Positions 46,704 through 55,895 of a DNA stretch of 64,000 nt are shown piece by piece. The notes below the pieces were generated by a model. That model was not told the origin of the DNA and did not search any database. It was given only the letters and a program-made list of their open reading frames with translations. How positions within the stretch are numbered: the stretch's first letter is position 1; every line of letters begins with the position of its first letter. The stretch lies in contig NZ_CP080598.1 in the NCBI RefSeq assembly GCF_019598945.1, positions 2,852,001 to 2,916,000 on the forward strand. The letters are read 5' to 3'. This DNA comes from Sphaerospermopsis torques-reginae ITEP-024 (GTDB lineage: Bacteria > Cyanobacteriota > Cyanobacteriia > Cyanobacteriales > Nostocaceae). A program made the position numbers and the translations under genes.

Positions 46704-47684
46704 TTAATTCCCTGGTAATAATCGCTGGATGTACTCGCGCAAATTTCTGAAGTTCTCTAAAAGTGCTTCGGTATTAGCAATAGGATCTAATGATTGTATT
46801 GCTGAAGTTCCTCCTGGTGTTTGTGTCATTTGGCGATATTGTTCTAAACTGCGATAAGTAAATAGGAAGTTCTCAAATCTTACTTTTCCATATCCTCTTG
46901 AACCATTTCCACCTAATGCGTCATCTTCTAAAAATGCGAGTGCGATCGCTATATTTTCTAAATCTTTCACTGCTTGTTCAGCATTTTCTACCGTGTAAAT
47001 TAGCTCAAAATCAAACTTTGAACCCGCAGGAACTCTTTCTAATTGTCGGGGGTTTGCTGCTGCTGTTACTCTGTCAATATTATTTTCAAATTTCCATTCT
47101 GTCATAAACAAACCAGTATCCACTTGTTTTAATTGTGCTGCGGAATCTGGATGTAAATGACTATCTCTAACAATTAAACGACTCGGTGCATTTCTACCAC
47201 TAGAAATTTTTACACAGTTGTAATTTTTATTTTCATGTTGAATTGTTTTAGTAGGACTTTTATCAGAAAACAAACCTTCCTTTTTCGCAGTTTCTACTTC
47301 CATCCAAAAGTTAGAACCACCTGTAGAACCAAATAAACGACTTATTTGGCAAGTTCTCGCACCTTCATAACGGATAAAATGACCTCCGATTTCGGTAAAA
47401 CCATCAACTAAATCATCACTTTCATAGCGTAAAGTATCACGACTACCAGGACGGTTTAAAGGTTTATTTAATAACCGTTCTAATGTTGCTCTTAATTTAC
47501 CTTTAATTGATGAACCTGGTAAATAGGGATATTTAGTTAAAGGATCACGAATTACTGGTTTATCCAATCCCCCAATATCTAAATTTTCACCACCACCACC
47601 AATATGTAAACCTGTTTGTGCTGTTAATTGACAACTGAGAGTTACTTTTCCTAACAAGGGAGTTTGTACATAAGATACTGTCAT
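46704..47684 (-). CDS. csm3: type III-A backbone RNase Csm3
   Basis: 326 residues. Backbone subunit that cleaves target RNA every 6 nt. The catalytic-type aspartate is present in IGGLDKPVIRDP (Asp41). Other markers are YPYLPGSSIKGKLRATLE and the C-terminal DALGGNGSRGYGKV loop. It is longer than the usual about 220 residues, with insertions around residues 65-180. With this subunit intact, target RNA cutting may persist even if Cas10 is dead. Confidence 0.92.
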   Translation of the reverse strand: MTVSYVQTPLLGKVTLSCQLTAQTGLHIGGGGENLDIGGLDKPVIRDPLTKYPYLPGSSIKGKLRATLERLLNKPLNRPGSRDTLRYESDDLVDGFTEIGGHFIRYEGARTCQISRLFGSTGGSNFWMEVETAKKEGLFSDKSPTKTIQHENKNYNCVKISSGRNAPSRLIVRDSHLHPDSAAQLKQVDTGLFMTEWKFENNIDRVTAAANPRQLERVPAGSKFDFELIYTVENAEQAVKDLENIAIALAFLEDDALGGNGSRGYGKVRFENFLFTYRSLEQYRQMTQTPGGTSAIQSLDPIANTEALLENFRNLREYIQRLLPGN

Positions 47685-47708
47685 GATTATCTCCTAATTA
47701 TCTCCTAA

Positions 47709-48266
47709 TTATCTTCTACTATCTGCTTCTTTGTGATATGCAATTATTGATTCTATAAACTGAACAAGACGGTAAAAATCTTGAGTCGTTTTTACTCTAT
47801 CAATAGCAACTATCATCACCTCATTTAAAGGTTTTACGGCTTTTTGTCTAGCTGCTGCATAAGCTAATTTGGGCTTTAATAAAACAATTTCTGTTTCGAT
47901 TTTGTTAAATCTTAACTTTTCTTGTTCTTCTTCCGTTTTGGCATTTTTTATTTTTTCATCATCTAATGCCAAAATATATTTTATTTGGTTGATAGCATCT
48001 AAAAACTTACGGATTTGATTAGTTTCTAGTTTTTGTTCTTTCAAATGATATCCTAAAAAATTAGCTTGTGTTACCAAAGTACGAATAGGATAATCTTTCA
48101 GATAATTACTTTGCTGAATACAATCCTTAATTTCTTGAACAATGTTAGTCGTAGTTTCACGATTATTACGAGAATTAGACTGAGATGTTTGATTTGATTG
48201 GTTAACAATTTGTCCTGAATTTCTGGTAGGAGGTTGTGGCCTATTGGGACTATTCATAATTATCAT
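47709..48266 (-). CDS. csm2: type III-A small subunit Csm2
   Basis: 185 residues, helical. An N-terminal Asn/Gln/Ser-rich, probably disordered region (1-40) precedes the Csm2 core (IRTLVTQANFLGYHLKEQKLETNQIRKFLDAINQI, KPKLAYAAARQ). The start overlaps the end of the cas10 3' part by 4 bp. Csm2 forms the inner filament of the Csm complex. Confidence 0.88.
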   Translation of the reverse strand: MIIMNSPNRPQPPTRNSGQIVNQSNQTSQSNSRNNRETTTNIVQEIKDCIQQSNYLKDYPIRTLVTQANFLGYHLKEQKLETNQIRKFLDAINQIKYILALDDEKIKNAKTEEEQEKLRFNKIETEIVLLKPKLAYAAARQKAVKPLNEVMIVAIDRVKTTQDFYRLVQFIESIIAYHKEADSRR

Positions 48267-48693
48267 CCACGATTTAATAATTCAATCCAAGTGGCAATAG
48301 CACGAAAATATGGTGCATTGTAAGGACTTTTTAAAGAAGTCCGAAAATCATCATTCTTTAATACTTCTCTCGGTAATCTCGACAAAGTATAAGCTATCTT
48401 TGGTAGATGCAAATAATAGCGAGTTCCTAAAGCCTCCTGTGTTTTTTGATCATTAAATTTTTCTAAAGCCTGTTCTTGAATTTGTGCAGTTATTAGTAGG
48501 TTTCGCACAAAATTACGGGAATAATTCACCCCTATATTTTCCTGTTCTAATATCTCCACAAATGGCAGGATACCTAAAAACTCTGGCTTGTTTTCTGAAG
48601 ATAGATATTTCTTAATATCACTATCAAGATGATCATCATTTATATCTTCTATTCCCAGCCATTCATCCCATTTGAAAACTTGACCAAATAATC
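48263..48693 (-). pseudogene. cas10: cas10 (csm1) 3' fragment, D4 domain
   Basis: The frame is open from about 48693 with no good start codon before 48559; the ATG at 48559 is internal. It begins LGLFGQVFKWDEWLGI and ends PYFRAIATWIELLNRG, the usual helical C-terminal (D4) domain of Csm1. It is in a different frame from the 5' part. It may not be translated, unless by coupling or frameshifting. Confidence 0.82.
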
Positions 48694-49920
48694 CTAAGGA
48701 GAGTTTTCACTAGCAGGAAGTTTAAATGACAGTGTAGGTAATTCACTACCTACATTTTCACGGGTTGACCGTACAATTGCTTTTACTCCAAATAAATTAC
48801 TCCCCAACTCAAACATACTGCGACAAGTTTCACAAGCTAAAACTGAATCTGTTTCATTATCATTCAGAAGTTTTAGCTTGTCTGGTTCTACATCGTCACG
48901 ATGACAAACGCGACACGGTTCATGGCTGTAACGTGGTTTGATTAAATCACTAATTTGATCACAAAATTTCTGAGATTTATGAATAGCTAAATTTTTAGTA
49001 GCTTTTGACCAATTATCCGCAAACTTAGAATTTTTATCAGCACTTTTCAACTCTGGTTTTAGCTCAGATGTAGAAAAACATAAACAGTCTAAAGCTAGAA
49101 ATACTTTCCCTTCAAATTCCGTTAATAACCATTTATTAAATTGTTGACGTACTTCTTTAATAACATTTTTAACTTCTTCCTTCCCAGAAGCCAAAATATA
49201 TAAATTACCACCACCTGCATAAATTACATTAGTCCGAGGGAGTTCTAATTTATCTAGTAATTGTTGTACTACCTCTTCCGTGACTAATTCTAAATAAAAA
49301 CTCCTCGCTCTTAATGATTTTAATGCCCCATCAGAAGATATGGTATAAATGAATTTTTGAATCCCTGATAAATCACCAGCAATTAAAGTAATATTGTCAG
49401 ATTCAGCATTATTGACTAAAGCTGCTGCAACTGCGGCCGTACTTTTAACCAAATCTATTAAGGCTATATTTTCCTCTCCAAAGCTAATAAATGATCCGAA
49501 CTTTTCTACAATTAAAGTTAACAAAGATAGATTTTTATAATCTTCCTGATCTAAACTATCTAAAGCTGTTTTGATATCTTTTTTTAAACTCTCTAAACTT
49601 GGTATTTCTGTTACTGGATAGGGAATTTGAGGATCACTATTATCAATAGCTTGAGGTATCCAATAATGTTCTTTTGTCTGCTTTTTCTGCTCTTCTTTAA
49701 GATTCACATAATCAAATAGTAATCTTAAAGCCTGTGGTTCTCCCTGTTTAGGCCAAGATAGAATACCCTGAGCTTTTTCAATAGCTTTTTTGATAGCATC
49801 ATCAATACTATCTGACGCTGATAAAGATAACTTGTTAACAACATCAGACTTAACCCAGTTTGCCAAAACTGCGATCGCCTGTTGAACAACCTGTAATGCA
49901 ACTTGAGAACTTTTCACCAT
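48694..49920 (-). pseudogene. cas10: cas10 (csm1) 5' fragment: no HD motif, palm 1 and zinc finger only
   Basis: 408 residues. The N-terminus (ALQVVQQAIAVLANWVKSD) shows no HD nuclease motif. Palm 1 is clear: LIAGDLSGIQKFIYTIS, SLRARSFYLELV, YAGGGNLYILA. A zinc finger follows (CRVCHRDD ... CETCRSM). The frame then stops at SFKLPASENSP. The second palm with GGDD, normally about 180-200 residues that follow here, is absent from the whole 48263-49920 span. The junction with the D4 part is within a few bases of 48694. This is a deletion plus frameshift rather than a sequencing slip alone, since a simple frameshift would leave palm 2 present. Confidence 0.85.
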
Positions 49921-50119
49921 AAATACTTTTTCCCACTATAACTGCAAACCAAACATCCCCACCGCAAACATCCTCATCTCGCTGTCATCGGCAAATTATA
50001 CCTATAAGCTTATATGATTATTACTCAACATAACCACTGAGAATATTACAATCGCTGTAAATAATTACTACAAACTGTAAACTAGAATATTCACATATAG
50101 TAAAAATCAGCTAATTTCT

Positions 50120-50434
50120 TTAATCAATCAAATCTCCCAACTTATAAGTGGGATTGTGAGTAATACAAATCACATATTTTGCTAATTTGGGATCATAAAA
50201 ACCAATTGCACTGTAAATATGTGCCAACTTATGCGCCAAAACAAAAGCGACAGGAATAGACACAGGTCCATTAATTTTCAATAATTGACCCCCTGCTAAC
50301 TCTCTCGACTGCGCCATTTCTTCTAAGCGTGCCGCTGCATCCTTTACTATTTGGTCGTTTTGGGCAGGTTCGCCAAATTTAATCCGTAAAATTCCCGCTT
50401 GTAATTCAATGTTATAAGTAGTCACGGTTTGCAT
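50120..50434 (-). CDS. csx3: Csx3/Crn3-like CRISPR ring nuclease
   Basis: About 104 residues from the ATG at 50434. The segments LKINGPVSIPVAFVLAHKLAHIY (His68, His72) and AIGFYDPKLAKYVI (Asp81) match the Csx3 core, in which a His and an Asp contribute to breakdown of cyclic tetra-adenylate. Csx3 proteins accompany type III systems. It lies upstream of cas10 on the same strand with a 200-bp gap, so it probably has its own promoter. Assignment rests on motif memory, not a search. Confidence 0.78.
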   Translation of the reverse strand: MQTVTTYNIELQAGILRIKFGEPAQNDQIVKDAAARLEEMAQSRELAGGQLLKINGPVSIPVAFVLAHKLAHIYSAIGFYDPKLAKYVICITHNPTYKLGDLID

Positions 50435-50634
50435 CTCCAACCAATAACTACATCATACATGACAGTGGAAGTAGCCTATTCCAAGATATTGGGTTTTATT
50501 CTCTGTAGCAAAGCAAACAAGTGACAAAACAACTTGTTGTACTAATGTAACACTTATTATCATATTGTAATAATAAAAACTATATCATTATACTATGTAT
50601 TAAACTATAACAAAACTTGTATACTAAAATAATC

Positions 50635-50976
50635 ATGGGATTTTTACTCAGAATTATCGGCTTTGGTTTGCTGATATTAGGCATCTACTTTGTTGGACAA
50701 AACATCATCTTTACAACTAACGTTTATCCTTATTGGTGGCGGGGAATAGCAGCAGACACATCTATACTTGCACTAACCATAGGGGTGATGATTTTAATTT
50801 TCTTTCCCAGAGGAATGAAAGAACTAGGCTGGATACCCGTATTTATAGGAATTATTCTTGTGTTTATCAGCAGTCGAGCTATCCTGAACCCTATGAGTCT
50901 ATGGCAATTTTTTCTATCATTAATTCTCATGTCAGGAGGCTATAAAATGTTCATCACCGGACGTTTACCTGTGTAA
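50635..50976 (+). CDS. small hypothetical membrane protein
   Basis: 113 residues from the ATG at 50635; an in-frame TTG at 50617 has no ribosome site. Four hydrophobic segments (about 2-20, 40-55, 65-80, 87-108) are separated by short loops, with WWRG after the first. No known family recognised. It lies between the CRISPR region and psbA. Confidence 0.6.
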   Translation: MGFLLRIIGFGLLILGIYFVGQNIIFTTNVYPYWWRGIAADTSILALTIGVMILIFFPRGMKELGWIPVFIGIILVFISSRAILNPMSLWQFFLSLILMSGGYKMFITGRLPV

Positions 50977-51153
50977 CAAAATATTCACCAAAAATAAATT
51001 ACTTCTATCTCTTCGTTAGAGTAGCTAAATTTTTTTTAACTAACCGCAAAGTACGCAAAGAACACAAAGGTAAGAGGTTTAAGAGAGATTTTTCTTGGGC
51101 TAGTAGCGGTGATCACAAATATAGCCGTAGAGAGAGTAGTTAGGACATCAATT

Positions 51154-51289
51154 CAATACTTTTCGGTTAAGCCCAAAACAATGAAATAACGTAGGTTGGG
51201 CTTACCGTGGGGAAACCCAACAAACCCTTGTAAATGTTGGGTTTCGTTCCTCAACCCAACCTACAAAAATCCTTAACCGAACAGTATTG
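51154..51289. mobile_element. 136-bp miniature inverted-repeat element, copy 2
   Basis: Same length, ends and interior palindrome as the copy at 22661-22796 but in opposite orientation. Perfect 10-bp target duplication GACATCAATT at 51144-51153 and 51290-51299. The remaining 50977-51474 gap holds simple repeats and the psbA terminator, no gene. Confidence 0.9.
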
Positions 51290-51410
51290 GACATCAATTG
51301 ATCATGAAAGTCTTACTAAAATAGGGTTTTACTCCTAACTCCTTGAACTCCTGCTATATCAAATCCTGTACATCCTTAAATCCTGGATATCCTGATTCTG
51401 ACAAATTAAA

Positions 51411-51450
51411 AACAAAAAAAACGCCCCCCATTTCTGGAGAGCGTTTCTTT
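51411..51450 (-). terminator. psbA intrinsic terminator
   Basis: On the minus strand, AACGCTCTCC and GGGGGGCGTT form a stem around AGAAAT, followed by eight T residues, about 30 bp after the psbA stop. Confidence 0.88.
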
Positions 51451-51474
51451 ATCTAGCCCAGAGTTTTATTCTTA

Positions 51475-52557
51475 TTAACCGTTGATTGCAGGAGCAGTCA
51501 AAGCAACAGGAGCAACTTCACCAGCAGCTAAGTCTAAGGGGAAGTTGTGAGCGTTACGCTCGTGCATTACTTCCATACCTAAGTTAGCGCGGTTGATTAC
51601 ATCTGCCCAAGTACCGATTACACGACCTTGAGAGTCAATGATGGATTGGTTGAAGTTGAAACCGTTCAAGTTGAACGCCATTGTGCTTACACCCAACGCT
51701 GTGAACCAGATACCAACTACTGGCCAAGCAGCCAAGAAGAAGTGTAAGGAACGGCTGTTGTTGAATGAAGCGTATTGGAAAATCAAGCGACCGAAGTAAC
51801 CGTGTGCTGCAACGATGTTGTAGGTTTCTTCTTCTTGACCGAATTTGTAACCGTAGTTTTGAGATTCGGTTTCGGTTGTTTCACGAACCAAGGAAGATGT
51901 TACCAAAGAACCGTGCATTGCTGAAAACAGTGAGCCACCGAATACACCAGCCACACCTAACATATGGAAGGGGTGCATCAAGATGTTGTGTTCTGCTTGG
52001 AACACGATCATGAAGTTGAATGTACCGGAGATACCTAAAGGCATACCATCGGAGAAAGAACCTTGACCGATGGGGTAGATCAAGAATACTGCGGTTGCTG
52101 CTGCCAAAGGTGCAGAGAAAGCTACACAGATCCAAGGACGCATACCCAAGCGGTAAGAAAGTTCCCATTCACGACCTAAGTAGCAAGCTACACCGATCAA
52201 GAAGTGGAAAATTACCAACTGGTAAGGACCACCGTTATACAACCACTCATCTAAGGAAGCTGCTTCCCAAATGGGGTAGAAGTGTAAACCGATAGCGTTA
52301 GAGGAAGGAACAACTGCACCAGAGATGATGTTGTTTCCGTAGATTAAAGAACCTGCAACGGGTTCACGGATGCCGTCGATGTCAACGGGAGGAGCAGCGA
52401 TGAATGCGATGATGAAGCAAGTGGTTGCTGCTAACAAGGTGGGGATCATTAATACACCGAACCAGCCGATATATAGGCGGTTGTTGGTGCTGGTGATAAA
52501 TTCACAGAAACGATCCCATACGTTGGCGCTTTGGCGCTGTTGGATGGCGGTTGTCAT
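51475..52557 (-). CDS. psbA: photosystem II D1 protein, Glu130 form
   Basis: 360 residues, the full D1 reaction-centre protein with five membrane helices and the expected C-terminal extension after Ala344 (residues 345-360, [16 protein letters not shown]), removed by CtpA. Residue 130 is Glu (LGREWEL), which marks the high-light D1:2-type rather than the Gln130 D1:1 form. Other signature residues (His198 region, [13 protein letters not shown]) are standard. D1 coordinates the Mn cluster and QB. The gene has its own promoter and terminator and is divergent from cofG. Confidence 0.98.
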   Translation of the reverse strand: MTTAIQQRQSANVWDRFCEFITSTNNRLYIGWFGVLMIPTLLAATTCFIIAFIAAPPVDIDGIREPVAGSLIYGNNIISGAVVPSSNAIGLHFYPIWEAASLDEWLYNGGPYQLVIFHFLIGVACYLGREWELSYRLGMRPWICVAFSAPLAAATAVFLIYPIGQGSFSDGMPLGISGTFNFMIVFQAEHNILMHPFHMLGVAGVFGGSLFSAMHGSLVTSSLVRETTETESQNYGYKFGQEEETYNIVAAHGYFGRLIFQYASFNNSRSLHFFLAAWPVVGIWFTALGVSTMAFNLNGFNFNQSIIDSQGRVIGTWADVINRANLGMEVMHERNAHNFPLDLAAGEVAPVALTAPAING

Positions 52558-52617
52558 GTTCTTATGATTGCGTTTTATGTATGTATGTTTTGGTAGGTGT
52601 TTCTACCTGATGAATTT

Positions 52618-52646
52618 ATAGTAGGTCAAATATTTCGATTTGTAAA
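52618..52646 (-). promoter_or_regulatory. psbA: psbA promoter
   Basis: Minus strand: -35 TTTACA (52646-52641), 17-bp spacer, -10 TACTAT (52623-52618). The predicted leader of about 50 nt contains a GGTAG-AAACAC-CTACC-type hairpin (52593-52608), a plausible control point for light-dependent message stability. Confidence 0.6.
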
Positions 52647-52755
52647 GGGGTTTTCGTAATATTTTTTAAAATTTTTCTCACAGGATCAGAAAACCTAGAT
52701 ATAGTAAGGGTTACAGACTTTATATTTTTGTAAACTTCTTCTCTGGATTGTAAAA

Positions 52756-53670
52756 ATGCTGTTATCTAGTGCCAAGGTAGTTACTTATAGTCCTGCATAT
52801 ACTCTTGTTCCTACTTACGAATGTTTTAATAGATGTAGTTATTGTAATTTTCGTGTTGAACCAGGTTCACGTCCTTGGATGACGCTAGAACAAGCAGAGA
52901 ATATTTTATTACCTTTAAAAAATCAAAATATCTGTGAAATACTCATTCTCAGCGGTGAAGTTCATCCTTTTTCATCCAGACGTGAAGCGTGGTTTCAGCT
53001 TATTTATGATTTATGTGCTTTAGCTTTATCAATGGGATTTTTACCCCATACCAATGCCGGACCACTGAGTTTTGCGGAAATGGAAAAGCTAAAAAATGTC
53101 AATGTTTCGATGGGATTGATGTTGGAACAGTTGACACCCCAGTTATTAAATACTGTTCATCGTCATGCACCGAGTAAATTACCTCAATTGCGTTTACAAC
53201 AGTTACAATGGGCGGGAGAATTGCAAATTCCCTTTACGACTGGGTTGTTATTGGGAATAGGAGAAAGTGAAGATGATCGCTGGGAAACTTTAACAGCTAT
53301 TTCTGAGTTGCATCAACGCTACCACCATATACAAGAAGTTATTTTGCAACCCCACAGTCCAGGAAGTCAGCAAACCTTTAACGCAGAAGCTTTTGACCCT
53401 CATCAACTACCGCACGTGATCAGGAAAGCACGGGAAATTTTACCCGCAGATATTACAATCCAAATTCCCCCTAATTTACTGCTAGATGAAAATTGGTTAT
53501 TAGCTTGTTTAGATGCAGGTGCGAGAGATTTGGGGGGTATAGGTCCAAAAGATGAAGTTAACCCTGACTATCCCCATTTACAGGTACAGAGATTAAAAGA
53601 AATTTTACAACCTGCGGGATGGGAATTAGTACCCCGGTTGCCTGTGTATCCTCAGTTTCAAAAGAATTAG
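52756..53670 (+). CDS. cofG: 7,8-didemethyl-8-hydroxy-5-deazariboflavin synthase subunit CofG
   Basis: 304 residues, radical SAM with CX3CX2C at Cys23, Cys27 and Cys30 (ECFNRCSYCNF). GLLLGIGESEDDRWETL and the closing GGIGPKDEVNPDYPHL are CofG hallmarks. With CofH it makes the F0 deazaflavin, which serves as photolyase antenna in cyanobacteria. No cofH is adjacent. An AGAAGAAC/GTTCTTCT inverted repeat (53693-53722) may terminate the gene. Confidence 0.9.
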   Translation: MLLSSAKVVTYSPAYTLVPTYECFNRCSYCNFRVEPGSRPWMTLEQAENILLPLKNQNICEILILSGEVHPFSSRREAWFQLIYDLCALALSMGFLPHTNAGPLSFAEMEKLKNVNVSMGLMLEQLTPQLLNTVHRHAPSKLPQLRLQQLQWAGELQIPFTTGLLLGIGESEDDRWETLTAISELHQRYHHIQEVILQPHSPGSQQTFNAEAFDPHQLPHVIRKAREILPADITIQIPPNLLLDENWLLACLDAGARDLGGIGPKDEVNPDYPHLQVQRLKEILQPAGWELVPRLPVYPQFQKN

Positions 53671-53848
53671 TCACCAGTCACCAGTCCCCTTTAGAAGAAC
53701 AGGTTTTCAATCCAGTTCTTCTGTAAAAATCCTGATTTTTTTCCAAAATTTTACTACCAGTATCTTATCAATCTAGAAAGTCTCTTCCTGACTACGACAA
53801 AGACAGCGTTTTGCTAGTCAATGAACTATAAAATAAGAGTATTGCTTT

Positions 53849-53998
53849 GAGATTGACAGAGATTTAAACGCTGCGATGAATTTAAAACAAGAAGCGGTCA
53901 GATTGACCGTGCCTGTCCGCCGTGGCGGGTTAGCCTGTGGACTAGATAGTGCCGACACTGCTAGGGTGAAACAGGAAGAAAAAGCTGGCTCTTGTTAG
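53849..53998 (+). pseudogene. tnpB: second, unrelated tnpB C-terminal fragment
   Basis: In-frame EIDRDLNAAMNLKQEAVRLT up to a TAG at 53996-53998. DRDLNAA is the TnpB RuvC-III segment, and VRLTVPVRRGGLACG resembles the tail of another TnpB subgroup, different from the 5072-5191 fragment. Everything upstream is lost. It occupies the 53671-54106 gap before the sensor gene; otherwise no gene is seen there. Confidence 0.75.
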
Positions 53999-54106
53999 CA
54001 TTAGTTAGCTTTTTTGTATCGGAATGCTGAAACATAGGAAATAGTAACCTCATCTCAGCGGTTACACAACTTACAATATGTAGGAAGTATCAAGGTAGCA
54101 GTAGCA

Positions 54107-55672
54107 ATGATAGAGCCTGAAAACAAACTATTTGCGCCCAATGATGGTTGGAATGATTTAGACACAAAAGAAGAACAACGCATCAGAGTATTGTTAGACT
54201 TGGGTTTACGGCAACCAGAAACAATTCCGGTATTTGAAGAAGCTACTCAAACAGCTGCTCACTTTTTGGCAGCAGAAATTTCTATTTTGGGATTTATGGA
54301 CCAAGAAGTTCACTGGTTCAAATCATCAGTGGGTTTATCAAGATTAGGTCTCATGAATGAGATAGCACAAAAACGTCAATTATTACGACGGGATTCTTTT
54401 TGCTCTCAGGTGGTAGAAAATTCTCAAATATTAGTTATTAATGATACAAAAGCAGCAATAAATACACAAATATCTACCAGTAAGTTAGTACAAAATTATG
54501 GCATCCGTTCCTACTTGGGAGCGCCATTAATTGATGCTTATGGATATTGCTTGGGCGCATTGGCAGTTATGGATCGTCAACCACGCAATTTCACAGATCG
54601 AGAAATTGAGTTTTTGCAAATCATCGCTCGTTGGTGCATGAGTGAATTTGAACGCAACCGATTTTTGCAAGGTCAATTCCAAAAAAGCACTATTACAAGT
54701 ATTCCCAGTACAAGTATTCCTCGTACAAGTATTCCTAGCTTGCCATTCCCAGAAGAACAGGCAATTGACTGGCAAACCGCACCACCCATTCTAGAAAATG
54801 TTTCTAATTCTACTCAGCAACTGAAACTAGAACTCTTAGGCCAACTAACTCAAGAATTGCGTACACCCTTAACATCCGTACTGGGGATGGCTGGTGTTCT
54901 GGCACGTGAAATTTATGGGCCTTTAACAACAAAGCAGCGAGAATATCTAGAGATTATCCAACACAGTGGACGCTACTTACTGTCTTTAGTCAATGAAATT
55001 ACCGAACTAGGAACATTAAGTGATAATTCTAATGTGCTGAACTTAGCTCCTGTAGATATTGAAATGCTGTGTCAACAAGCTATCAACACTCTATCAGAAG
55101 TGGCTGTCCGTCGGAATCAAGAGATTCGCTTGTCTATAGAACCAGGACACAATCGCATTTGGCCTTTAGATAAAGATAAAGTGCGACAAATTTTGTATAA
55201 CCTGTTGTTTAGCATTATTCAACTTTCTACTACAGGTAGTATTGTTCGTGTTCATATTTCTTACAAAGAAAATACCCTCTGTATTACTATTTGGGTTTCC
55301 CATCCCTGGTCAGGAGTAGGAGATGGAAACGGTGAAATTGACTTTTATTTACGTCTTGATTCTTTGTCCATATCAGAAATCTTGGGTGAGTCTGAAAAGT
55401 ATGATTCTGATTTAGAAAATAAGAAGAATGCCCCAGGAAATTGGGAAAAGTCAGCAAATTTGATGGAGCAGCAGTTAGCAATCTTGGTTGATAGCTCAGA
55501 TAAGGATTTAGGTAATACTTCTGTGAATCTGTCTCGTGAAAAACTAGGTTTGTTACTCAGCAGTCAGCTGGCAGAACTACATGGCGGCCAAATTTCCATC
55601 CAAGGTTCTCCAGAATCAGGATATCGCTATGTGATTTCTTTGCCACTGCCAACGGCTAATTCCGCTAAATAG
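54107..55672 (+). CDS. GAF-domain sensor kinase homologue with degenerate catalytic boxes
   Basis: 521 residues. A GAF domain (about 25-185: FLAAEISILGFMDQE, YGIRSYLGAPLID) is followed by a TSIP-rich linker encoded by a 15-bp repeat (residues 195-212), a HisKA-like region (about 240-300) and an ATPase-like region (about 330-515). The H-box reads LTQELRTPLT, with Gln249 where the phosphorylated His should be. The N-box reads NLLFSIIQLS, and the DxGxG motif is not recognisable. The protein probably cannot autophosphorylate and may act as a binding or regulatory partner (inference). It is not fused to a receiver. Confidence 0.8.
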   Translation: MIEPENKLFAPNDGWNDLDTKEEQRIRVLLDLGLRQPETIPVFEEATQTAAHFLAAEISILGFMDQEVHWFKSSVGLSRLGLMNEIAQKRQLLRRDSFCSQVVENSQILVINDTKAAINTQISTSKLVQNYGIRSYLGAPLIDAYGYCLGALAVMDRQPRNFTDREIEFLQIIARWCMSEFERNRFLQGQFQKSTITSIPSTSIPRTSIPSLPFPEEQAIDWQTAPPILENVSNSTQQLKLELLGQLTQELRTPLTSVLGMAGVLAREIYGPLTTKQREYLEIIQHSGRYLLSLVNEITELGTLSDNSNVLNLAPVDIEMLCQQAINTLSEVAVRRNQEIRLSIEPGHNRIWPLDKDKVRQILYNLLFSIIQLSTTGSIVRVHISYKENTLCITIWVSHPWSGVGDGNGEIDFYLRLDSLSISEILGESEKYDSDLENKKNAPGNWEKSANLMEQQLAILVDSSDKDLGNTSVNLSREKLGLLLSSQLAELHGGQISIQGSPESGYRYVISLPLPTANSAK

Positions 55673-55840
55673 TGACAGGTGACAGGTGACAGGTGACAGG
55701 TGACAGGTGACAGGTGACAGGTGACAGGTGACAGGTGACAGGTGACAGTAATAAATTTACCAATTACCAATTACCAATTACCAATTACCAATTACCAATT
55801 ACCAATTACCAATTACCAATCACCAATTACCAATCACCGG
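55671..55840. repeat. two adjacent heptameric tandem repeats
   Basis: About eleven copies of GACAGGT (55673-55748) are followed by about eleven of ATTACCA (55760-55840), between the sensor gene and ictB. This is the largest such array in the window. Confidence 0.95.
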
Positions 55841-55895
55841 ATTATGATTAAGGCTAAGTTCTACAATTAGGTGCTAGTTGATCACAACCTTGTTT

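Noticed and set aside
48263-48559. Independent small cas gene upstream of csm2
   Set aside because: Its sequence is the Csm1 D4 domain, and the open frame extends upstream with FKWDEWLG, so it is the 3' part of broken cas10.
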